Shown: in pieces, positions 19,569-29,560 of the stretch
Position numbering within the stretch: position 1 is the first letter of the stretch
Layout: each line of letters begins with the position of its first letter
Origin: Cupriavidus sp. D39
GTDB taxonomy: Bacteria; Pseudomonadota; Gammaproteobacteria; Burkholderiales; Burkholderiaceae
Direction of reading: 5' to 3'
DNA length: 64,000 nucleotides
NCBI RefSeq assembly: GCF_026627925.1
Contig: NZ_JAPNLE010000006.1
Coordinates: forward strand, 62,001-126,000
Translations under genes and position numbers: made by a program
Notes under the pieces: model-generated
Told to the model about the DNA's origin: nothing
Seen by the model: only the letters and a program-made list of their open reading frames with translations
Database searches by the model: none

Positions 19569-20421
19569 GTGGCATCGACCATTCCCAGAACGCCGGCGAC
19601 ACCGGCATGGACGCCGGCCAGCGCCTCTCGCAGGACTGGTGGCGCACCAGCATCATCGACATGCGTCCCGGGGAGATCCGGTACCGCGGCTATCCCATCG
19701 AACAATTGATCGGCAGCGTGTCGTTCGCGCAGATGATCTGGCTGATGCTGCGCGGAGATTTGCCCAGACCCGCCCAGGGCGAGCTCCTGGATGCGGCGCT
19801 GATGGCCGCGGTCGACCACGGTCCCCAAGCGCCGAGCATCGCCATCCTTGCGGAGTGGGCCTGAATAATGCGATGGCTTCCGCCGTCAACGTCCTGGGCG
19901 ATGTGCATGGCGGCGCGGGTGAGCAGGCGGTGGCGCTCTATGAGGATGTCGCCAAACGTATGAATGCCGGGAATACGATGGAAGACGCAGTCGCAGCAGC
20001 GTTACAACACTATCGCGACCATCATGGCAAGTTCGTCTCCGGGTTCGGCCACCGTTTCCATCCGCTTGATCCACGAGCGCCACGCCTGCTGGCATTGGTG
20101 GATCAAGCGGCGGCCAGGGGCGTAGTCAGCGGGCGTTTTGCAACAATCGCACGGGCCATCGAACACGCGCTCGCTGCCGGGCGCAGCAAGCCGATCCCAA
20201 TGAATATCGACGGGGCCACCGCCGTGATATACGCGGAACTTGGTTTCCCTGCGCCACTGGCCCGCGGTCTGTTCTGCTTGTCGCGCTCCGTAGGCATCCT
20301 TGCGCATGCCTGGGAGCAGACCTGCCAGGGCGGGCGCAACAAGGGGCCGATCCCCCGTCAGTTCCTTTGGACCTACGACGGCACACCGCAACGAGATGTC
20401 CCCGAATCGCCAATCCGCTGA
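19565..20421 (+). pseudogene. Citrate synthase/citryl-CoA lyase-like protein, short deletion
   Basis: Citrate-synthase-fold protein of the short type, often annotated citryl-CoA lyase, which cleaves or forms a carbon-carbon bond on an acyl-CoA. The N part (DWWRTSIIDMRPGEIRYRGY, PIEQLIGSVSFAQMIWLML) stops at 19862. The rest (CGVGLNNAMASAVNVLGDVH, GKFVSGFGHRFHPLDPRAPR, MNIDGATAVIYAELGFP) is in another frame to 20421. Against the usual family order (SIAIARMxVTCGVG) about 16 bases are missing near 19850, unlike the single-base slips elsewhere. The active-site His (VHGGAG, GHRFHP) regions are present. It follows the CoA-transferase with a four-base overlap. Confidence 0.8.
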
Positions 20422-20726
20422 GCGCGCAAATAGCTCCGTAGATCGATTCGCCCACGCTCGAAAAGAGCGACGCGCATTGCCAAGCCATAATGAAGGACAC
20501 AATGAAGTTGATGCGTTTCATCGCCGTCATTGCGGTCGTATGCCGTAGAACCAAGCAATTCTGTCACTCCGGAATCTGCCTGGAAGCTGCGCCGTATATA
20601 GAGGTCCGGCCGGTGAATTGACAATATTGCTTGCACTCCCCGCGAAGCGAAGTCGTCAATTCGTCCGGATTAATTTCGTCAATTGGCATCCTAGACTTCG
20701 AATCCCGCTCGTAAGGCATTGATCTT
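20422..20726. other. Intergenic stretch, possible left end of the TnsAB element
   Basis: No gene seen. GTCAATT occurs three times close together: in inverse orientation near 20620, and directly near 20663 and 20680. TGTCACTCCGG is near 20565. Tn7-like elements carry repeated transposase-binding sites at their ends, so this may be the left end; no matching right end is found. Confidence 0.35.
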
Positions 20727-21374
20727 ATGGAAGATTCTCTGCACATAGCGGAGCCGGTTGCGCTCGTCCGCCCGCGCGGCGCGCACCGCTTCGAAGCCTT
20801 CAGTCCGAAGCTGAAGCGGCGGCTCACTTTCTACCGACGCTGTGCGTTCGACCAATGGGTCTTGATCGAATCCGATCCGGCAATCGCCCACTTTTGTGAG
20901 CGTCCCGGGTTCATTCAGTTTCGCGGACGGCGATACCTTGCAGACTTCCTGGTCTCGCACTCCGATCGGCAGGAGTTGGTACTCCTGCCGAATCCAGTTA
21001 TCGACGAAGAAAAGAAGGAGGGGCTCGAGTTGAGCGCTGATGTGCTCAATGTCCGGCTGGTCGACGCGGCCGAACAGGCAGCATCACGCATCTGGATCGA
21101 CAACTGGCAGCGCATGCTGCCAAGTATCGTAGCCACGCGAGGTCTCGTGTCGGTGTCACTGCTCGACGCGGTCGAGCGCTTTGTCGCCAGTCCAAAGCCG
21201 CTTCTAGCCATCGAGCGCGAGTTCTCGAAAGGTGACCCAGTGCTTGTGCGCGCCGCCATCTTCAGTCTACTGCATACCGGTCGCGTGCATGCTGAGGAAA
21301 TGCGGACCGACCCATTGTCGTGGATGACGAAGTTTGCAGTCGGGGAGGCCGGTCATGATTCGCCGCAAGCCTGA
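20727..21374 (+). CDS. TnsA-like endonuclease subunit of a heteromeric transposase
   Basis: Protein of 215 residues with the fold order of TnsA, which cuts the 5' ends of Tn7-like elements. It shows FYRRCAFDQWVLIESDPAIAHF (E), FIQFRGRRYLADFLVSHSD (D) and then QELVLLPN where active enzymes usually have E-x-K. The C-terminal half looks like a winged-helix region (RAAIFSLLHTGRVHAEEM). The final Lys is not visible, so activity is doubtful. The stop overlaps the start of the TnsB-like gene by about 20 bases, showing one operon. Confidence 0.7.
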   Translation: MEDSLHIAEPVALVRPRGAHRFEAFSPKLKRRLTFYRRCAFDQWVLIESDPAIAHFCERPGFIQFRGRRYLADFLVSHSDRQELVLLPNPVIDEEKKEGLELSADVLNVRLVDAAEQAASRIWIDNWQRMLPSIVATRGLVSVSLLDAVERFVASPKPLLAIEREFSKGDPVLVRAAIFSLLHTGRVHAEEMRTDPLSWMTKFAVGEAGHDSPQA

Positions 21375-23340
21375 GTTTCAATCAATCGATTTGAGCGCGT
21401 GGCCAAGCATCGCGTGGACTGAGCTTGACGTCGCAGCGCGCGAGGTCACGAAGCGAAGAATAGAGGCCGTCGAGCGCTACGCGCGCGGCGAACGTGTAAA
21501 GGACATTGAGAAGGTAACCGGCGTCAACCGTCGACAGATCTATCGGTGGCTCGAGCGAGGCTTGGCTCCGCATCCTGACAGACGCATATTTGGATTCCGC
21601 GCCTTGTTGGCGCACGTGCGCGTCAATGAGTACGTCCGCATAAGTCCGGTCAATGGCCGACCCAGCGTAGACGGAAGTGGTAAAGCGGGCGCGTTCGCGC
21701 TTTTCTTAGAGCTCTTTCCGACGCTCTCGGGATGGCTGCTCCTAAAAGTAAAACAGCGCCGCGTGTCGCTCGAACAGGTTCATACCGATGGAAGACTACA
21801 GACACGCTTGGTTGGCCTGCATGTACTGCACGCGGAGTTTCTGTGGCAATGCCGGTCCCTCGGTCTGACGGCGGTGGACTACCCCTTCAATACGGATGGC
21901 CGTGCCATTCGGTCGCTATCCGCGCGGCTTAAAGTCGAGTTGCTGCGCAATTTCCGCACGGCGGCACGGGCAGCAGGCGCCACGCACCTGAAGGGGCTTC
22001 CGCACTACGACAAGTCGGACAGTCGGCCGGCCATGCGCCCCTATCAGGTCGTGGAGTTCGACGGTCACCGACTCGATATCCGGCTGAAGGTGGTAGTACG
22101 CGATGCATTGGGCTTTGAACATGAGTTCGAGATCGAACGCGTTTGGTTGCTCGCAATCATCGACGTCTGCACGCGTGCGGTGCTTGGCTATCACCTTGCG
22201 CTGGGTCGCGAGTATTGCCGCTACGACGTCATCAAGACCATCGAGTCGGCCCTGGAACCGCATCGACCGCGCGACTTCACGATTCCTGGATTGGTCTACG
22301 GTGCGCACGACGGCTTTCCCTCACAGCGCTTGCCGGAGCTCGCGTACACAACCTGGGAGTGGATGAAGCTTGACAATGCGAAGGCGAACCTCGCCAAGGA
22401 GACACTGGATGCCTTGTGCGAATTCGTTGGCTGTTGTGCAGACGCAGGGCCGAAGTACAGTCCCGATGATCGACCCTACATCGAACGCTTCTTCGGGACC
22501 ATTGCGAGCAGACTGTCTTCCAGATTGCCTGGCTATACGGGTTCGCATCCCCGCGATTTGCGGCGCGCGCTGGCCGATCCCAAGGGAGAGCTACGCTTGT
22601 TTGTGTCGTTTGACGAGTTGGAGGAGTTGGTCGAATACGCGATCGCGAGCTACAACGGTACGCCGCATGCAAGCCTGAACAATGTCACGCCACTTGAGGC
22701 GATGGAGTATTTCATTCGGGGCAAGGAACAGTTGGTGACATGGCTGCCCGAACATCGGCGCCGCACGCTGTGCCTGATGCAATCGGCCAGGCGTTGCACA
22801 GTGCGCGCATACCTCGACCGGGGCGTTCGACCGCACATCAACTTGTATGGCGTGCGCTACACAAGCAGCATCCTGGCCTGCAGCACGGATCTGATCGGAA
22901 AGAGCCTGCTTATCTATCTGAATGCCGATGATCTTCGCTGTGTCCGTGCGTTCCAACCTGACGGCGTTGAGTTGGGGCTCTTGGAGGCGCAAGGGGGCTG
23001 GGGCGTGATGCGGCACAACCTGAAACTACGCCAGCAAATCAATAAGGAGAGGAAAGACAAGAAGCGGTCACGTGTGCCAGTCGAGGCGAATCCCATCGAG
23101 GAATACGTCCACGGAAAGCTGGCTCAGGCAAAGAAGACACGGAAGGCTGCATCCGAACTGGCGGAGGCAAAGCGAATTCTGTCATCTGCGCCGACGGTGC
23201 GAACTGCGCTGGGGCGGGGCGCATCTGCTGCGCAGCCCACAGCGAACGCAGCATCAGCGCCGACCTTAGACAAGACCTCCGAGCCGCAAACACCAACACG
23301 TCCGAAGAAACTGTCTATCGGTACTGGCCAAGTCTTTTAA
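21355..23340 (+). CDS. TnsB/TniA-like DDE transposase
   Basis: Large retroviral-integrase-fold transposase of about 661 residues. An N-terminal helix-turn-helix (IEKVTGVNRRQIYRWLERGL) is followed by the catalytic core: D in PYQVVEFDGHRLDIRL, D in EWMKLDNAKANL, and E in DRPYIERFFGTIASRLSSRL. The mu-type C-terminal barrel follows (RPHINLYGVRYTS) and then a basic tail (KERKDKKRSRVP) that would contact the ATPase. The chosen start at 21355 (MIRRKPEFQS) overlaps the TnsA-like gene. The enzyme looks complete, but its ATPase partner is cut. Confidence 0.82.
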   Translation: MIRRKPEFQSIDLSAWPSIAWTELDVAAREVTKRRIEAVERYARGERVKDIEKVTGVNRRQIYRWLERGLAPHPDRRIFGFRALLAHVRVNEYVRISPVNGRPSVDGSGKAGAFALFLELFPTLSGWLLLKVKQRRVSLEQVHTDGRLQTRLVGLHVLHAEFLWQCRSLGLTAVDYPFNTDGRAIRSLSARLKVELLRNFRTAARAAGATHLKGLPHYDKSDSRPAMRPYQVVEFDGHRLDIRLKVVVRDALGFEHEFEIERVWLLAIIDVCTRAVLGYHLALGREYCRYDVIKTIESALEPHRPRDFTIPGLVYGAHDGFPSQRLPELAYTTWEWMKLDNAKANLAKETLDALCEFVGCCADAGPKYSPDDRPYIERFFGTIASRLSSRLPGYTGSHPRDLRRALADPKGELRLFVSFDELEELVEYAIASYNGTPHASLNNVTPLEAMEYFIRGKEQLVTWLPEHRRRTLCLMQSARRCTVRAYLDRGVRPHINLYGVRYTSSILACSTDLIGKSLLIYLNADDLRCVRAFQPDGVELGLLEAQGGWGVMRHNLKLRQQINKERKDKKRSRVPVEANPIEEYVHGKLAQAKKTRKAASELAEAKRILSSAPTVRTALGRGASAAQPTANAASAPTLDKTSEPQTPTRPKKLSIGTGQVF

Positions 23341-23365
23341 CCCTGACATTCGCGTGGGAGTCATC

Positions 23366-23665
23366 ATGTCGATTCAAATACCGCGTCCGATCGATCCATC
23401 GCTGCACCCCCTGGTCACCGGCAACTATCGCATCGCCACGCCAGCCATCGAAGAACTCTACGAACTGGTCACTCGATGTCTGCGCTACAGGATGATGGGC
23501 GCGCTGATCTACGGCCCGTCGCGCATCGGTAAGACACGGGCGATCGAGTACGTGCGATTGCTGTTGGCACGCAATCATCCACGCATGACCAGCTATCACG
23601 CACGATGCGAACACAAACCGAGGCATGCCGAGGGACCGTTCTTCGCAAACCTGCTTGAAGCGGGC
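23366..23665 (+). pseudogene. TnsC/TniB-like AAA ATPase, truncated
   Basis: About 100 residues survive: a start (MSIQIPRPIDPSLHPLVTGN), a Walker A motif GPSRIGKT and the following strand region (RMTSYHARCEHKPRHAEGPF). From about 23665 the similarity stops and the DNA continues as a Tn3-family transposase gene in another frame. The Walker B and sensor parts are missing, so the target-choosing ATPase is lost and the element cannot transpose by itself. Confidence 0.75.
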
Positions 23666-23667
23666 AT

Positions 23668-24723
23668 CGCATCGCGGACGAGCGCAAACTCCGCCAGGCC
23701 GCCGATGCTGTCCTGGTCTTCATGCACCAGCATCCGATTGCCCAACACTGGGGGCGCGCCGATCTGGCATCATCGGACATGATGTCACTGGAGACCACGC
23801 GCACGGTCTGGCGGGCACGGGCCGATCCGCGCCGGCGCACGAAATCGATAGGCATGTACACGCATGTCCGCGACCGCTGGGGCATCTTCTACGACCAGCC
23901 GATCCTGCTCAATGAGCGGCAGGCCGGCGCGGCCATCGAGGGCGTCATCCGCCAGAGCGGATCGGAAGACGTGGCGCAACTGGCTGTCGATACCCACGGC
24001 TTTACCGATTTCGCCATGAGCCACTCCCGGCTGCTTGGCTTTGATCTTTGTCCACGGCTTGCGCATCTGCGCGACCGCCGTCTCCATGTGCCCAGGGACC
24101 ACGACATATTGGCCGAATTGGCTTCGGTGACGGACACGGATGTCCGGCTGGATCTGATCGAGCACGCCTGGGACGAACTGGTCCGCATTGCGGCATCGGT
24201 GCAGAGCGGGCAATGCACCGCCGTCCAGGCGCTCACGCGCTTTGGCGCGGCGGCGAAGGGCCAGCCTGTCTATGAAGCGGGCGTGCATCTCGGCCGGCTG
24301 TTTCGCACCATCTTCCTGATTGACTATTTCACCATTCCTGCGTTCCGCCACGAGATGCAGCATGCCTTGAACCGAGGCGAGGCGGTCCACACGGTGCAGC
24401 GGGCCATCCACTACGGAAAGATTCCGCTCGAACTGACCCGGCATGATGCGTCGCTGGCGGCGGTGTCATCTGCCCTGACCTTGCTCTCCAATGCCGTGAT
24501 GGCCTGGAACACGCTGCACATGCAGCGCGCGCTCGATGCCATCGAGGCGATCGGCGGCGAAGCCATGCGCGCCGAAGACCTGCGCCAAATTGCCCCGACT
24601 CATCTGGAAGGCATCAACCTGCGCGGCACCTTCGACTTTCCGATTGCACGCTATGCCCATCGCCTCCTGCCGAACGTCGCAACGGCGCTGGATCAATCAG
24701 CCCTGCATCAGCAGGCCAGTTAG
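23668..24723 (+). pseudogene. 3' part of a Tn3-family transposase gene
   Basis: The frame from about 23668 (ADERKLRQAADAVLVFMHQH) to 24723 matches the C-terminal third of Tn3-family TnpA. It has RRRTKSIGMYTHVRDRWG, DTHGFTDFAMSHSRLLGF (catalytic Asp region), PRLAHLRDRRLHVPRD, LIEHAWDELVRIAASVQSG, LNRGEAVHTVQRAIHYG (catalytic Glu region) and LTLLSNAVMAWNTLHMQRAL. About two thirds of the usual 950-1000 residues are missing on the 5' side, where it is fused to the TnsC relic. A Tn3-type N-terminal fragment also occurs at 61.1-61.7 kb. Confidence 0.8.
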
Positions 24724-24730
24724 AGGCAGC

Positions 24731-25317
24731 GGAACCGGGACCAGGCTTCTTGGCCCATCACGCTTCACCGGCCGTCGAGCTTCGCCGAGACGGCACGTGC
24801 CAGCGGTTCGATCACCGCGCGACGACGCTCAATCATGCTGGCCGGCCCTTCGCTGTAGACCTCGCAGTCAAGCCGGGCGCCACCGCCGGGAGCTGGCGTC
24901 AGGAGGATGCGGCCCAGCTTGCCGATTGCCGCATGCGACAGATGGTAGACGAAGGTGCCTCCTGGCATGAGCTCGCGCTCAACCGCTACATCCTACGGCC
25001 AGACAAATGACGAAGTGGCCATCGATTGGCTCCAGTTGGGGTTCGAGGCGGAATCGTGGAGGCGCTGCCGGAGGGACTGAGCAACGCGGCGCTCCCTATT
25101 GTAGAACGCCTACCGCCGGGCGCCTCGCTTGGTTGCAGCGCTACACCGGCCCTCTGATGTTCGTCTACTGGGACAGAGCCCAGATTTGACTAGAATCGGG
25201 AAATTTCCAGGGAAATTTTCGCATTGCTCCGATATCCCGGCGGACTCGATATCCAATGGGGGAGAAGGGTCGCCAGCCGCCGGGCAAACACCAGCCTATG
25301 TCCCTTCCCGGTCAGTT
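24731..25317. repeat. 0.59-kb direct repeat, copy 1
   Basis: Nearly identical to 36289-36876 in the same orientation; similarity begins at GGAACC and ends at CCCGGTCAGTT in both. The two copies bracket about 11 kb of catabolic and stress genes. This copy contains the amber-interrupted form of the small frame described separately. Confidence 0.85.
24765..25022 (-). pseudogene. Small hypothetical protein, amber-interrupted copy
   Basis: Same 85-codon frame as at 36324-36581, but codon 11 is TAG (24995-24993) where the other copy has AAG. A shorter start at 24968 (MPGGTFVYHLSHAAIGKLGR) could still give 67 residues. I do not recognise the family. Confidence 0.5.
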
Positions 25318-25389
25318 TCGGCCAGCCACCCTTACGCCGTCGGGCGGCCGAAGCAGGTCGGTAGCCGACTCTGGCGGGAGCCTGCTGAC

Positions 25390-27687
25390 TTACACCATTG
25401 GCAGTTGCCGCACCGGCTTGCCGGTAAGCTGGGCGACGGCATGTGCCACGGCCGGCGCGATCGGCGGCACGGCAATTTCACCGACGCCGCTGGGCTCGGC
25501 CGTGCTGGGCACGAGGTGGGTTTCGATCACCGGTGCCTCCGCCATCTTCAGCATCGGATAGTCGGGGAAGTTGGCCTGCACGACCTGCCCGTCCTTGATC
25601 TGGACCTTGCCGTACAGCGCCGCAGTCAACCCGAAGATGATCCCGCTTTCCATCTGCTGCGCAACGATATCCGGATTGACCACCGTGCCGCAGTCCACGG
25701 CGCAGACAACCCGATGCACACGCGGCTTGCCATCCTTGAGCGACACCTCTGCCACCTGTGCCACCACCGAGCCGAACGAGTTGTGCAGCGCAAGCCCGCG
25801 CGCACGCGGTGCGCCGTCCGCGGCGGGTGCCAGCGGCCGGGTCCAGCCTGCCGCCTGCGCTGCGGTGTCGAGCACCTTCAGTTCACGCGGATGCGCCTTG
25901 AGCAAGTCCCGCCGCATCGCCAGCGGGTCGAGCCTGGCAGCGGCCGCCACGTCGTTCAGGAAGCCTTCCAGGAAGAACCCGGTGTAGGAATGGCCGACGC
26001 TGCGCCAGAACCCGATCGGCACCGGCAAATCGACCACCACGTGCGCAATATGCTCGTGCTCGATCTCATACGGCAGGTCGAACAGGCCTTCGGCAGCATA
26101 GCGGTCGATACCGGGCGACGGCGCGCCGAACAGGCGCTCCAGCTCGCCGGCCAGGATCGACTGCCCGGCACTGCGTGAGGCGATGGCCATCACCTTGCCA
26201 TTCTCGACGCGCGCCTTCAGGCGTGCGATGGCCTGCGGGCGATAGAAGTCGTGGCGGATGTCGTCTTCGCGCGCCCAGATCACCTGTACCGGGCGGCCCT
26301 CGGTCTTGGTGGCGATCGACACGGCCTGGCCGATGAAATCCGACTCCAGCCGCCGTCCGAATCCGCCGCCAATGAGCGGGATGTCGATATACACCTGGTC
26401 CCGGCTCACACCTGCCGCGCGCGCGGCGACCAGTTGCGCCAGCGTGGCCACCTGAGTCGGCGCCCAGAGTTGCACGCGATCCCTGGTCACCTGCGCCGTG
26501 CAGTTGATCGGCTCCATGGCGGCATGCGCCAGGTACGGCACACTGTATTCGGCCTCGACGAGGGTTGCGCCACCCGTCTTGTCAAAGGCCTGCAGGCCAT
26601 CGCCCATCGAACGGTACGTGAAACCGCCCTTGTCGCTGTCGAGCGCGCCGACGAGCTGCTGCCGGATGCCCGCGGAATCGAGCGAGGCATGCGGCCCGTT
26701 GTCCCAGACCGGTTCGAGCGTCGCCAGGGCCTGGCGTGCCTGCCAGTAGTGGTCGGCCACTACGGCCACGCCCGGTGCGCCACCCGTCGATCCCTCGAAT
26801 GGCACGACATGGCGCACGCCGGGCATGCCAAGCGCCGCCTTCGACTGAAAGGTCTTGAGCTTGCCGCCAAACACCGGACACATGACGACCGCCGCATACA
26901 ACATGCCGGGCGGCCGCGCATCGATGGCAAAGCGTGCGCTGCCATCCGTCTTGCTGGCGATGTCGTTGCGCGGTGCAGGCTTGCCAATCAGTTGATATTG
27001 CGCAGCCGGTTTGAGCGTGACGTTCGAGGGCGGCGCAATGTCGCGCGCCTTCCGCGCGACCGCGGAGAAAGGCATCTGCTTGCCGCCCGGGCCAATGAGC
27101 TGGCCTTCCCGCACCGTCACCTGTGCCACCTGCACGCCCCATTCGCGCGCAGCAGCTTCCACCAGCGTGGCGCGCGCGGTAGCGGCGGCCTCGCGCACTG
27201 GCTGCCAGCCGTCGGCCACGCTGCTGCTGGCGCCGGTGATGATGAGACCGATCTCTCGCGCGCTCTTGGCCATGATCCAGTGCAGCGCGCGCGCCCAGGT
27301 CTTGTCGGCATCGTCCGGATGCAGCGGTAGCGAGCTGTCGCCCATGGTGACGACATTGCCATAGATTCGTTCGATGGGTGACGACTCGATGCTCACCCTT
27401 GCCAGCGGAATATCGAGCTCCTCGGCGGCCAGCATCGACAGCGCGGTGTGGATGCCCTGCCCCATCTCCACCCGCGGCATGGCGAGGATGACGTTGCCTT
27501 CCGGCGTGATCTTGATCCAGCCGTTCAGGGCAATCTGGCCGGACGTCTCAGGAAATGCCGCGGGATCGCCAAGCCGGCTGCGCGGGGGCATCACGCCCCA
27601 GCCTACCACCAGCGCGCCGCCAAGGCCGAGCGCGCCCAGCAGGAATCGGCGCCGTCCGCGGCGCGGAGTCATTGCGTCGGCGTTCAT
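25390..27687 (-). CDS. iorB: Molybdenum hydroxylase large subunit (isoquinoline 1-oxidoreductase beta-like)
   Basis: Molybdopterin-binding subunit of 765 residues, of the single-gene-pair type (IorAB) that hydroxylates N-heterocycles or oxidises aldehydes. A Tat leader is clear ([20 protein letters not shown]), so the enzyme faces the periplasm. Motifs include [34 protein letters not shown] and near the C terminus [20 protein letters not shown] with the catalytic Glu region GVGE. The ATG at 27687 overlaps the small-subunit stop by four bases. No electron-accepting cytochrome gene is adjacent. The substrate cannot be read from sequence. Confidence 0.85.
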   Translation of the reverse strand: MNADAMTPRRGRRRFLLGALGLGGALVVGWGVMPPRSRLGDPAAFPETSGQIALNGWIKITPEGNVILAMPRVEMGQGIHTALSMLAAEELDIPLARVSIESSPIERIYGNVVTMGDSSLPLHPDDADKTWARALHWIMAKSAREIGLIITGASSSVADGWQPVREAAATARATLVEAAAREWGVQVAQVTVREGQLIGPGGKQMPFSAVARKARDIAPPSNVTLKPAAQYQLIGKPAPRNDIASKTDGSARFAIDARPPGMLYAAVVMCPVFGGKLKTFQSKAALGMPGVRHVVPFEGSTGGAPGVAVVADHYWQARQALATLEPVWDNGPHASLDSAGIRQQLVGALDSDKGGFTYRSMGDGLQAFDKTGGATLVEAEYSVPYLAHAAMEPINCTAQVTRDRVQLWAPTQVATLAQLVAARAAGVSRDQVYIDIPLIGGGFGRRLESDFIGQAVSIATKTEGRPVQVIWAREDDIRHDFYRPQAIARLKARVENGKVMAIASRSAGQSILAGELERLFGAPSPGIDRYAAEGLFDLPYEIEHEHIAHVVVDLPVPIGFWRSVGHSYTGFFLEGFLNDVAAAARLDPLAMRRDLLKAHPRELKVLDTAAQAAGWTRPLAPAADGAPRARGLALHNSFGSVVAQVAEVSLKDGKPRVHRVVCAVDCGTVVNPDIVAQQMESGIIFGLTAALYGKVQIKDGQVVQANFPDYPMLKMAEAPVIETHLVPSTAEPSGVGEIAVPPIAPAVAHAVAQLTGKPVRQLPMV

Positions 27688-28150
27688 GCGCGGCCCTCCC
27701 GCAGCGCCTTCGCTGCACGCTTGATGGCGGTGCGCACGCGCGGATAGGTGCCGCAGCGGCACAGGTTGGTGATGGCCGCGTCGATGTCGGCGTCGCTGGG
27801 GTCTGGCTGCCGGGCCAGCAGGTCCGCCGCCGCCATCAGCATGCCCGACTGGCAGTAGCCGCATTGCGGCACCTGTTCGTCAATCCAGGCCTGCTGCAGC
27901 GCGTGGCGCTTGCCCGGCGCGTTGGCCAGCCCTTCGATCGTGGTGATGCGCTTGCCGGCCACCGCCGCCACGGGCAGGACGCAGGACCGCACCGCCGCGC
28001 CATCCAGATGCACGGTACACGCGCCGCAAGCCGCGACGCCGCAGCCGAACTTCGTGCCGGTCAGGTTCAGGTGGTCCCGCAGCACCCACAGCAAGGGGTG
28101 GCTGGGTCACATTCAACGCTGACCGGCTGGTGGTTGACGTCCAGATTCAT
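27684..28150 (-). pseudogene. iorA: [2Fe-2S] small subunit of the molybdenum hydroxylase, one frameshift
   Basis: Protein of about 155 residues with two [2Fe-2S] clusters: [16 protein letters not shown] for the plant-type cluster and [12 protein letters not shown] with [11 protein letters not shown] for the second. The start is MNLDVNHQPVSVE at ATG 28150. A four-base run at 28095-28098 (C4 on the coding strand) should be five; without the extra base the first 18 residues are out of frame with the rest. It hands electrons on from the Mo subunit encoded directly after it. Probably intact in the organism. Confidence 0.82.
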
Positions 28151-28242
28151 GTGTTATCTCCTTGCCCTTACCGAAATTCATGCCGGCTTGTCGCGCATGC
28201 CAGGCGCTTTGGCCGCGCTGTGCACAGACCATCGACGGTCCA

Positions 28243-28725
28243 TTAGCCAGTCCGGACCGACCGGCGCCGGCTTGCCTTGCGAAGGGTAGTGACATCGCCG
28301 GTCGCCAGGGCTGGGCTTTCCAATTCCCCTGATCGTATCCGCGACAACACCCTGCTCGCATTGGTGGCGCAGTCAATTTCCTCAGGTTTCGCCTCGATCT
28401 CCGCCAAAAGTGCAACGAGGTGCGCCTTGCTCCGCGCAAGCCGTGCCTCCAGCGCCTCGATGTCCTGCACCTTGCCGCGGAGCGTTTCAATCAACGAGCC
28501 ATGCTTCCACTGCGCCAGGTCGGGCGGTAGCAGCTTGCGGATTTCGTCGAGACTAAAACCGGCCTGCTGCGCAGTCGCGATCAGGTCGAGCACCAGCACC
28601 GCCTGAGGTGGATAGGTCCGGTAGCCGTTCCGCTGACGCTCGACCTCCAGCAGGCCAATGCCTTCGTAGAAGCGGATGCGCGACGGGGCAAGGCCAGTGC
28701 GCTCCGCCAGTTCCCCGATCTTCAT
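28243..28725 (-). CDS. MerR-family regulator 1
   Basis: Regulator of 160 residues. It has an N-terminal winged helix (MKIGELAERTGLAPSRIRFY, NGYRTYPP), a long dimerisation helix (LIETLRGKVQDIEALEARLA) and a single cysteine at residue 119 (EEIDCATNAS). The ATG at 28725 gives the canonical MerR N terminus; upstream in-frame starts add nothing conserved. It lies between the iorAB genes and the SDR gene, all on the same strand. Its lone Cys is shared in position by the regulators at 32443 and 46419, so it may sense a thiol-reactive compound (inference). Confidence 0.88.
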   Translation of the reverse strand: MKIGELAERTGLAPSRIRFYEGIGLLEVERQRNGYRTYPPQAVLVLDLIATAQQAGFSLDEIRKLLPPDLAQWKHGSLIETLRGKVQDIEALEARLARSKAHLVALLAEIEAKPEEIDCATNASRVLSRIRSGELESPALATGDVTTLRKASRRRSVRTG

Positions 28726-28747
28726 GCTCGCCAAATTCCTCAACCAG

Positions 28748-28765
28748 CTTGAAGTTGCCCTCAAG
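28748..28765. promoter_or_regulatory. Possible MerR dyad upstream of merR 1
   Basis: CTTGAAGTTGCCCTCAAG, with CTTGA/TCAAG arms, lies 23-40 bases upstream of the regulator start. It resembles the dyads at the other MerR sites but lacks a clear 19-bp promoter frame, so this is a weak call. Confidence 0.4.
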
Positions 28766-28783
28766 AATCTCTGGCTCTATACG

Positions 28784-29560
28784 TCAGTTAAAACGCGCTA
28801 CCCAACCTAGCGGCAGGGCTTGCATCAGCACGCCCACAAATGCCCACGGCCAGCCAGGAACACAAGCCTCATCTGGCTCGCGCTCGATGGCCCTGACCAT
28901 GTATTGGCAGCCGAGCTCCTCCGGAATTTCAAACGGCAACTTCTTCGCTGCTGCGTTGAGTTCCGTACGGATATAACCGGGGAACAGGGTGCTGACCTTT
29001 ATCGGTGTGTTCAGTAGTTCGGCGCGAATGCCTTCAGCCAGATGGGCCACTGCTGCCTTGCTTGCTGCATAGGCGGTCAGGTGCCTGGGCAGGCCGCGTT
29101 TCGCGCTCATGGACGAGATAACCACCAGATGACCGCCGCTCTGGCTTCGGAAGATCTCCACAGCCGCTTCGCATTGGGCAAGGGCTGCTATGAAGTTGGT
29201 CTCGGCGGTGCGCAGATTGGTGGCGAAATGGCCAGTACCAATGCGTCGTCCTTCGCCAATGCCGGCATTGACAATGATCCGATCCAGCCGGCCAAACATC
29301 TGCACAAACTCGCCAAATTTGGCGAAAACCTTCTCGTGATCATTGACATCAAGGGCACTGACCTCGACTCGCACGCCGAATGCTCTGCATAGCTCGCCCT
29401 TCAGCTCGTGCAGACGTTCGGTACGCCGCGCACACAGCGCAAGGTTGTAGCCGCGTGCAGCAAATTGCCGCGCCATTCCAGCGCCTAGTCCTGAGCTGGC
29501 CCCGGTAATCAGGACGGTCCTGGATTGATTTGTCATTTCGATCTCGTCTTGCCCGATCAT
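28784..29560 (-). CDS. Short-chain dehydrogenase/reductase
   Basis: NAD(P)-dependent oxidoreductase of 258 residues. It has the glycine-rich nucleotide motif TVLITGASSGLGAGMARQFA, NAG in RIIVNAGIGEG, the catalytic Ser in VVISSMSAKRGLP, and the Tyr-Lys pair in YAASKAAV. The start at 29560 directly follows the phosphatase stop (TGAATG), which suits coupled translation; a second start at 29536 (MTNQSRTVLIT) is also possible. It ends the leftward operon driven from about 31.8 kb. Similar SDRs accompany acyl-CoA dehydrogenase/APH gene sets in proteobacteria; the substrate is unknown. Confidence 0.88.
   Translation of the reverse strand: MIGQDEIEMTNQSRTVLITGASSGLGAGMARQFAARGYNLALCARRTERLHELKGELCRAFGVRVEVSALDVNDHEKVFAKFGEFVQMFGRLDRIIVNAGIGEGRRIGTGHFATNLRTAETNFIAALAQCEAAVEIFRSQSGGHLVVISSMSAKRGLPRHLTAYAASKAAVAHLAEGIRAELLNTPIKVSTLFPGYIRTELNAAAKKLPFEIPEELGCQYMVRAIEREPDEACVPGWPWAFVGVLMQALPLGWVARFN

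Noticed and set aside
25129..28289. Several rightward frames of 240-360 codons over the iorAB genes
   Set aside because: His/Arg-rich antisense shadows of the molybdenum hydroxylase genes.
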